Part shown: positions 57,436 through 64,000 of the stretch, in pieces
Position numbering within the stretch: the stretch's first letter is position 1
Layout: each line of letters starts with the position of its first letter
Assembly (NCBI RefSeq): GCF_000003815.2
Contig: NC_049992.1
Span: forward strand, 18,958,396-19,022,395
DNA from: Branchiostoma floridae
Taxonomy: Eukaryota > Chordata > Leptocardii > Amphioxiformes > Branchiostomatidae
DNA: 64,000 bases
Direction: 5' to 3'
The notes under the pieces: generated by a model
Seen by the model: the letters and a program-made list of their open reading frames with translations, nothing else
Told to the model about the DNA's origin: nothing
Databases searched by the model: none
Position numbers and translations under genes: made by a program

Positions 57436-58390
57436 GCGTAGCTACGTCACAGATAATTGTCGACGTTTCCCGAACTTTGCCGACAGCGGTTGTCGGAAGT
57501 TGTCGGAAGCTAGAAGTTGTCGGAAATTACGTGTGACGTAGGCTGATCCAAACTTCGTACATTTCACCCATTTCTGGACATGTATGCATAATCTCTAATT
57601 TAGAATCTCCTAAGATTATTTTTGTTAGTCGTGAAAACAACAACAACGACAAAAAATAGTAAACAGCACCACATAAACGTAATACAATATGGTAAATTGA
57701 TCAGCTTTGATCCGTGACATTTTGGACCGACAATCTAGTTCAAATAAGCTTAAGTTTTTAAATTTTATTTTCTAGTATAAATTACATCAAATTACATACT
57801 GCTCTTATTGACCTAAAATGACTATTAATGTAGATATTACACTAGCACTAATATTTTTGAAGAATATACCAAACAAAATAAGGAAATCTTGAATTTTAAA
57901 GCACAACATCTTTTAATTCGTAGTAGAGGAAAGAAGTAGGTATAATCGACAAAGACGTTGCTATTTAGTAGTATCGTTAGAAAAAAGGGGCTGTCAAAAT
58001 CATGTTTTAAGATCCTTGACAGTTAGCCTACGAGAAAAGTACGCTCTTTGTCCAAAGGGTTTTGCTTTCGGAGCTGTTTGTGTTCGTGTGTGTAAATGTG
58101 TATGCATGTATGCATGCATGTTTGTTTGTGGATGGACAGAATAACTCGGATTGTATTGATATTTGTTGTTTGGTATTTGGGTCCTGGTGTAACCTAGCCT
58201 AGGTAGGTCGTTCAGATGTTCGCTTCTGATACCCATCCGGAGACCTGCACATTTAAAGCTTTTGGTGGTTACGTCAGTTTTGCAAACCTTTTTTTTCCAC
58301 CCCCTCATCAGTCTCAAGGTTTTCGGATAGTTTCATATTAAGGGATCAACACGGCCTTACAGGAACATTTGGTCACTAAAGGGTACATGA

Positions 58391-58569
58391 AACTTTCTTC
58401 TTGTAGTCGACACAGCCGGGGCTGTAACAGTGGTCAGTCGAGCCACCGCACTACTTTCCACTGGAGCAGCATGGGCGTACACCGTCAGGATCACATTCAG
58501 CAGGGTTACCATCATCTGCAGGTTAACCATGGCCGCAATGAAAGTCGTCTCGCCACTTTTTCTTAGATG
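58391..58569 (-). pseudogene. Gene C hevein-like exon with two in-frame stops
   Basis: After a CCAATAG acceptor (exon starting 58569, phase 1) it reads SKKKWRDDFHCGHG, then TAA at 58525-58523 where the other copies have Tyr. It continues as PADDGNPAECDPDGVRPCCS, a TAG where the others have Trp, and CGGSTDHC and CVDYKK. One module Cys has become Ser (YSPGC for the usual C-x-C-x2-C order). If spliced, it would add only about 15 residues to gene C. Confidence 0.85.
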
Positions 58570-61500
58570 CTATTGGAAGAAATGTTTATTCCGTCATCAT
58601 TTGCAAAAAAAACAGCCTCGCATGCAGCTACTGCATCGGATGCCTGGATTGAGATGTCTATTCCATCTCGAACACAATAAAGCGTGTTCCGTATCACCCG
58701 AGGTACCAGCCGACCACGGGTAAAATTGTCTCACGGCTGATGTATGGGCCATTGGGCTGATGCGGGATACAGTGTCTTACTTAAATACTAAAGCCTATTT
58801 AACGTAAGTAGATTTGTGCCAGAAAAAATATTGTCCTCGAAGAAAACAGTAAAACACTCATACCATCGTGCGATGAAGATATTCGATAATTCAACAGCAG
58901 TGCAATTAGAACGTTCGGATCATTGGCGCGTTCGGATCATTGAATGGAAGCAATACGTAATTTATCATCAATAATATGAGCTTGTTCGGGCAATCAAGGT
59001 TTGCTATATTTTAACAATAAAGTGTATATCATATTAATGCATTCTGGTGCTATAAGTGTTATAGTTACACGTGACAAGCGAGGATGATAGGCAGAATTTC
59101 TGGGTAAATGAGTATCCAAAGTGTAAGGTTTGCGCAGTTTTTGAAAACGGCTCTTGTCGGTAAAATGATAAATGAGGCAAACAGACCAAAATTATTATTA
59201 AAATAAGTTCCCATTTAGTTTTCCACACAGCACACATATTTTCACAATACTAGTATAAGGTCAAATAATAAACATTATAAATAGTGTTATGCATTTAGAG
59301 TGGCATTCACTGATCCCAGACAAGTAATCTCTTACGAGATGCAAAATAAAAACATGATAATGCAAATTTCTGACGGACATGCCGACATTATCTTATTGGT
59401 CGATTTCAAATTTCCAATGATTTAACTGCAAGTTATGATGGGCAGCTTTGTGTTAGCCTCATTGAGTTGCTTAAATCTATTATGGCGGCCGCGTGAGAAA
59501 ACAGTGTGGGTTGAAATATCTTGCTTTACCTGATGTTTCTTGTTTTGTTATACCGAAGGATGAGATTGCGTAGAGGTTTAGCTCTCTGAGCCTTGGCCAA
59601 GAGCCCCAGTGGGTCCTTGTGATCAAGAACTTCCAGTACCGAGCTGTTCCCTGGAAACAGCCGAAATCCTGTCGATGATCCGTTCTTGCCTTCACGTCTG
59701 TAATGATGACGACGTCCTCCCAGTTGGATGAATTCCATGCATGCGACTTTTGTAACTTGAAGGCTGCGATGTCGTGCCAGATGTCTCCGTAGTTATTGAC
59801 TGCAATACGGGTCAGAGTACGGCGTGTCCTTAGGTCCATTTCGATGTACCATTTCTTCGGGACCTTTAATCTGGTAAAGGCTGGTTCCCAGTAGGTTTCA
59901 GTATCCCCATCCAAGACTTTTCCGGCATCATAGCTTACTCCGTTTATAACAAAGGGTGCGCCGGCGGAGACCCAAATCCACGACGATTTTCGTACAAGCC
60001 ATTGGCCGAAGGAGGAGGACAAAATATCTATGAAAATGACAATGATTTTGTTTAATATTCATCTTCATAACATTCATATTCAGACTTTACGCCAAATGCA
60101 ACAAGCCCCACCCCCCCTCTCCAGGATTGACAAAAAAGCGGTCTGAATAGGGTTAAAATTTTCCAAACAAAGGAATGATAGAAATCTTAGGTAGTCTTTG
60201 TGTTTTAGGTAGCATGGTGACCATGAGCGTCGTTAACAGGTACAAAGGTGATACCGGTAATGTAGGTAGTGTCCATAGCAGGGTGACCATTGGTATAGGT
60301 AGTGTTCTCAGTAGGGTGGCCATTGGTATAGGTAGTGTTCTCAGCAGGGTGACCATTGGTGTAGGTAGTGTTCTCAGCAGGGTGACCATTGGTGTAGGTA
60401 GTGTTCTCAGCAGGGTGACCATTGGTGTAAGGGGTGCCCAAAGCAGGCTGTAAATTGGAGATATGGTTGCTTTTATGTACATACAGTAAGCAAAACCTGT
60501 CACGAATATACGGATACGAACGGTCCTTTTCCCTGTGTAATATGATATAAGATTTACAATGCCCTCCTAAAATGACAACAGCATGTTTTACATGACACAA
60601 AGACATACAAGTAGACAAATTAAAACGGAATAAAGACCGTTGTCCTACCTTTTGAAATTCTTGAACATTGTTGTTAAAATAAAGCCAGGTTCCGAAGATG
60701 ATCAATGCCACCAACAAGATAGTTATTATCACGGCAAAGCCAATATTGCCATACGTGCCCTCTGAAAATACATATGATGGGAACGTCAAGTTGTCAGTGA
60801 AAATAAAGCACGTATTCGGTATACATACATTACAGACAATATCTAGTACACATAGAATACATAAAAAAGCCATCTTCAATGTAAGAAGATACCAAGTAGC
60901 GTCTATAATTGATTTGTTGGTACATCATTTAAGACAGTCAGCTACCGAAGAGAACTGTTATATAATGGACTTCGAAACTTCAGTCAAAACTATTACATAT
61001 ATTACATAATGTCAAATGTTTCTTAATATCTAAGAAAAGAATACATACTTTTGAAATGGGTATTTCAGAAAAAAGACCATCTGGTTTTAAATGTAAATCA
61101 AATGAAAGAGCTAAAATACGGAACATCATCGGTACTGATCCATCCAAGAAACACTAAACGAGTCAATGCCTTAATATATATTTTGTTTTGACCAGATTAC
61201 ATGAAAATATATCTGAACCTAAGAAGATAAATAAACTTACGGCAACGTGCTTGTTGCGGTACGTTTGGCACGTACATCGGATTCCTGTTCAGGGCGTCTC
61301 GTATGGAGTTCGGATCTGTAGTCGGTATAGGTCTGTTTTTGTGTATGCCATTATCATTTCCAGGAACCAAGTTGTCAGCATTACGCTCAGTTGAGTTGCG
61401 TTCTGACATGTATAATAGGTTTTGGGAATGCCGAATCTTATTACAGAAACATAATGTAAAATGTTTCTCAGAAAAAAAGATATGAAAATGTATGGAATTC

Positions 61501-63696
61501 TACTTTTCTTTAAGCCTGGGCCGCCTTAATCCTACCGACTATTGAGCAATCACCGCAGTAATTGTAATCTATTACTAAGAAACTCTTAACGAGCATGAAA
61601 TAAATTAAATATGAGATTTTAACCCTATCTAGACGGGGGGGGGGGCTAAAAGTGCCTGCGCAAACTTTGACGTCGTATAACTGCCGAACGACGTGTGCTA
61701 GGACTACAAAACTTGGTGACTTTTCCTAAAATATTGTTAGCAAAAATTCTGCGAAAAAAAAAAATTAGTTAATGATTTTTCGTGTTGTCATAGCAACGGG
61801 TTTCTGACAGGCATATTTTACCAAATTTACTAATTTCAGTTTGAATTATGGGATTTCATAGTTTTATTGCTAGACCAAACTTGTTAATCTATATCATTAA
61901 GATCCTGTATAATTTTAGGTTACATTTCTAATTAATTATTCATAATCTATGCTAATTTGATGACGTCATGGGTCAAAATCCAAGATGGCGGACAATGCCA
62001 TTTTCAACGATAAATACATGTTATTTTTACTCAAATTCCGTCAAAATCTTTTATTTTCTAACAAAGCACAATCATTTGAACCTTTTTAGTCCACTTCTAT
62101 TGGGTTTTGGGGTTATATGTGGAAAAAATCATGTTTTAGAAAATTCAAGCTTGTCGATCCAAGATGGCGGACAAATGACGTCATTTTCTGACGTCATATT
62201 GGCGTCAGTGTTGTCGTCATTGGCAACAAAAGACTTGGCAGACTTAGACACCAATAGGATAACCTTTATAGTCATCGCTTTCTTTAATGCATTTAAGTAT
62301 AGCGGAAATTTCATATTTAGACGATGTTAGCCTAAAATAAGACATTATGATGTCATAATTACGTCATATTACGTCATAACGATAATAAACTCACAGAAAA
62401 CATAAATCTTTACTAGTACATCCCCTTCAAATTTGGTGATCGTAACCCAAGCCGTTTTGAAATTACGAAGGGGGGGGGGTCAAAAGAGCCCCCCCCCCCC
62501 CTCGGTCCCAGGTATCCCAAAAAAAGCCCGGTCTAGATAGGGTTAATGAGATTACACGTAGCTATATCTGAACCGTAAAGATAAATAAACTTACGGAAAC
62601 GTCCTCGTTGCTGTACGTTTGGCACGTACATCGGATTCCTGTTCAAGGCGTCTCGTATGGAGTTCGGATCTGTAGTCGGTATAGGTCTGTTTTTGTGTAT
62701 GCCATTATCATTTCCAGGAACCACGTTGTCAGCATTACGTTCAGTTGAGCTGCGTTCTGATATGAACAATGGGTTTTGGGAACGACGAAACGTAAGTCTA
62801 CTACACTTTGTACAGAAACATAATGTAAAACGATTCTTAGCATCCAAGAATGGAATATGTACTATTGAAATAGGTATTAGAAAAAGACCCAGAAAAAGGT
62901 AGGGCAGTCAAATAAATTCAAATTCATGCTGAAGTTAAAGAATTATATCCATCGCCGCAACAAATGTATTTAGCAACTAAGAAACACTTAACGAGCCAAG
63001 GAATTAAATATGCTTTGTTTTGATCAGATTACATAAAAATAAATTTGAACCTAAAAAGATACACTTACGACAACGTGCTTGTTGCGGTACGTTTCGCACG
63101 TACATCGGATTCCTGTTTAGGGCGTCTGGTATGGAGTTCGGATCTGGGCTCGGGATATGTCTGTTTTCATGTATGTCATTGTTATCGTTTTCAGGAACCA
63201 CGTTGTCTGCATCATGTTCATTTGAGTTGCATTCTGACACGTACAATGGGTTGGGGGATTCATATGCGACACCATAAGCCATAGAGGGGTCCAAATTGGT
63301 ATCATCGTCTATGATATAGATGTGTTCAGGAATCTCAGCCTCGGTGTCTCTTTTTGGGATTGTGTTTTTGCCATAATTATCATTGTTCGTTGTTTTAGTT
63401 ATAATTCTTGTTGCGTATTTTAGGTTGGTGCAAGAATTAGAACTACTTAATATGTTTGTTGTGTATCCTGAATTTTGCTTAGGGATACGATTTATGTTTG
63501 ATTTCGAAGCCACAATTTCATTTTTATTTTCGTTTGTATTTGGATTAACATCGACATCAGCTGAGGCATTTTGGATTGCCTGTCCGGTATCAACTGCAGA
63601 TTCAGTAGTATCAAGCATATGGTTTCCATCATCTTTACGTATATGCGTCAAACTCAGTTTTGAGCCTTCGTTTTTGGTGATGATGTCTTCAGCCAT
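58523..63696 (-). CDS. Gene C: type II membrane protein with stalk, discoidin domain and truncated hevein-like end
   Basis: Inferred exons: 63696-63069, 60761-60649, 60447-60255, 60027-59530, then 58569-58523 to the first stop, about 492 residues. Phases are 1, 0, 1 and 1. The tail has NLKY and NPLY, and the membrane core is FAVIITILLVALIIFGTWLY. The stalk has five full 11-residue units with N-T-T sequons, the shortest of the three. The discoidin domain ends LNLYAISSFG...QETS and is followed by a phase 1 donor, unlike gene B. Two partial copies of the second half of exon 1 lie in intron 1 (62785-62595 and 61430-61241). The link to the last exon is inferred from phase. If the donor at 59530 is not used, the frame runs on to a stop at 59480. 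The 5' leader lies at or beyond the right window edge. Confidence 0.72.
59530..60027 (-). CDS. Gene C discoidin exon
   Basis: TTTTCATAG acceptor before 60027, donor GTAAAG after 59530, 498 nt, phase 1 to 1. It reads WLVRKSSWIWVSAGAP, VLDGDTETYWEP, WYIEMDL, RRTLTRIAVNNYGDIWHDIA, AFKLQ, NWEDVVIITDV, DFGCFQGTARYWKFLITRTH and LRELNLYAI. The aromatic and Gly/Asn core matches the F5/8C family as used in amphioxus proteins. Confidence 0.85.
60095..60156. mobile_element. Right-end fragment of a family a TTAA element
   Basis: 'CCCCACCCCCCCTCTCCAGG', 'GCGGTCTGAATAGGGTTAA', ending at 60156. It lies in intron 3 of gene C. The left part is missing. Confidence 0.6.
60255..60447 (-). CDS. Gene C stalk exon
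   Basis: TTTACAG acceptor before 60447, donor GTATCA after 60255, 193 nt, phase 0 to 1. PALG is followed by TPYTNGHPAEN and then TTYTNGHPAEN-type units, ending TTYITG. It has two fewer full repeats than gene B, showing copy-number change of the 33-nt unit. Confidence 0.85.
60649..60761 (-). CDS. Gene C transmembrane exon
   Basis: 113 nt, TATTTTCAG acceptor, AAAAG|GTAGGA donor. It reads QGTYGNIG, then FAVIITILLVALIIFGTWLY, then FNNNVQEFQK. The intron just upstream is also conserved with genes A and B (it stays open for some 40 codons by chance), but the acceptor is the better boundary. Confidence 0.88.
61241..61430 (-). other. Partial duplicate of gene C exon 1 (second half), copy 2
   Basis: Reads RHSQNLLYMSERNSTERNAD, then NGIHKNRPIPTTDPNSIRDA and MYVPNVPQQARC, then a GTAAGT donor in phase 1, all in frame. 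The upstream side has 'TTCTGTAATAAG', which would be a phase 0 acceptor and does not fit the phase 1 donors of the family. It is either a relic or a differently started exon. Confidence 0.6.
61619..62546. mobile_element. piggyBac-like element, family b, in intron 1 of gene C
   Basis: TTAACCCTATCTAGACGGGG at 61619 and the inverse GGTCTAGATAGGGTTAA ending at 62546. It is the reverse-orientation sister of 43200-44051. It carries long G and C tracts at both ends, several TGACGTCA sites and two 'CAAGATGGCGGACAA' words. It lies between the two partial exon copies. Confidence 0.88.
62595..62785 (-). other. Partial duplicate of gene C exon 1 (second half), copy 1
   Basis: Reads RRSQNPLFISERSSTERNAD, then NGIHKNRPIPTTDPNSIRDA and MYVPNVQQRGRF, then a GTAAGT donor in phase 1. 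The upstream 'TTTCTGTACAAAG' matches that of copy 2, so both derive from one duplicated piece. No phase-compatible acceptor is seen. Confidence 0.6.
63069..63696 (-). CDS. Gene C exon 1: cytoplasmic tail
   Basis: ATG at 63696, donor GTAAGT after 63069, 628 nt, phase 1. The tail starts MAEDIIT and ends MYVRNVPQQARC, with NPLY and YGVAYESPNP in the distal half. It is nearly identical to gene B over its first two thirds but lacks B's internal VVPENDN/VVPGNDD duplication. The acceptor TTTTTTACTACAG lies before 63710 and leaves a 14-nt 5'-UTR piece. Confidence 0.88.
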
Positions 63697-63710
63697 GTTT
63701 ATCCCTCGAA

Positions 63711-64000
63711 CTGTAGTAAAAAAAATAGTGTGGTAACCTCACACATGAATAAGATATTTTTTATGCAAATGACCAACACATTTGAATAACTTGAACATGG
63801 TGATACTCACGCTTAACTAACTTTTTAATTTAGAAGTATAAAGTTCCCACCATACATCGATAAAGGTTAGACATACATTCAATAAGATAAGCTAAATAGT
63901 AACTACTCAAGCAACTAGATATGACTTTGAATACAGTCAGACGCTTCACGTAGAATCCTATACACTTCGTCAGTGACATGGAGGAAATTGTTTGGCGAGC
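63711..64000. other. Upstream region of gene C, paralogous to 42531-42840
   Basis: Near-continuous match to the region upstream of gene B, including 'ATGCAAATGACCAACA' and 'AGTATAAAGTTCCCACCATA'. A possible GTGAGT donor on the minus strand lies near 63802-63807 and could end a short leader exon. The promoter itself cannot be placed. Confidence 0.45.

Larger units (their letters stand above)
56442..57586. mobile_element. 1145-bp hAT-like element with 8-bp target duplication
   Basis: CATAATCT flanks both sides (56434-56441 and 57587-57594). Subterminal inverted repeats ATGTCCAGAAATGGG...AAATGTACGAAG are found at both ends, while the outer five bases differ (GAGGT against CATAC). An 8-bp duplication fits hAT elements. 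The interior consists almost entirely of repeats around TACGATGTACG and CTAAGTTCGTAC, with no transposase. Confidence 0.75.
56200..57830. repeat. Third copy of the ~550-bp repeat, split by an insertion
   Basis: The core at about 56220-56330 ('TTTACATTGTACTGCAGCAC', 'TAGGTGTCG') is followed by the usual spacer. The spacer breaks at 56441 and resumes at 57587 with CATAATCTCTAATTTAG. Confidence 0.75.

Overview
This window is eukaryotic. It has genes in pieces with GT-AG splice sites, many transposon remnants, several minisatellites, and almost no long open frames. The protein families point to a cephalochordate (amphioxus, Branchiostoma-like): acidic tails with NPxY motifs, divergent F5/8C (discoidin) domains with a 'TRIAVNNYGD' core, and small hevein-like Cys-rich modules. 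The organism call rests on recognised protein style, not on a database search.

The coding content is one tandem family on the minus strand, present three times: gene A (18300 to 10535), gene B (42516 to 37059) and gene C (63696 to 58523). Each reads as a type II membrane protein. There is a long acidic, tyrosine-rich N-terminal cytoplasmic exon, then a 113-nt transmembrane exon, then a stalk exon built of 11-residue repeats (consensus TTYTNGHPAEN), then a variable C-terminal ectodomain. Gene A ends in a hevein-like module, gene B in a discoidin domain, and gene C in a discoidin domain followed by a hevein-like exon broken by two in-frame stops. All splice phases agree across the copies (1, 0, 1, and 1 again where a fourth junction exists). 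A further hevein-like terminal exon lies on the plus strand at 2225-2424, probably the end of an inverted relative that begins off the left edge. Upstream of genes A and B lie seven copies of a non-coding exon-like unit (donor GTGAGT, most with a CAG acceptor). They look like alternative 5' leader exons, because each coding exon 1 also has a splice acceptor just upstream of its ATG.

The remaining sequence is a mosaic of mobile elements. It includes several TTAA-flanked CCCTAT...ATAGGG or CCCTCA...TGAGGG elements (piggyBac-like, non-autonomous), two LINE retrotransposons (25889-29808 and about 46000-47870) plus a LINE 3' fragment near 34.3 kb, and a Tc1-like remnant (32589-33850). There is also a 1.24-kb element with 50-bp terminal inverted repeats inside the first LINE (27840-29081), a TA-flanked element (30749-31427), and an element with 8-bp target duplications carrying a 7 x 60-bp minisatellite (56442-57586). 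An approximately 550-bp repeat array recurs at 7.9-9.2, 30.4-32.5 and 56.2-57.8 kb, close to the 3' side of the genes. A 3.9-kb tandem duplication (44831-48762 and 48763-52025) supplies a natural empty site for one piggyBac-like insertion.

Region by region: 0-2.2 kb, non-coding tandem repeats. 2.2-10.5 kb, orphan hevein-like exon and transposons. 10.5-18.3 kb, gene A. 18.3-24 kb, leader exons and transposons. 24-36.9 kb, nested transposons. 37-42.5 kb, gene B. 43-56 kb, duplicated leader region, a LINE and transposons. 56-57.8 kb, array with an insertion. 58.4-64 kb, gene C.
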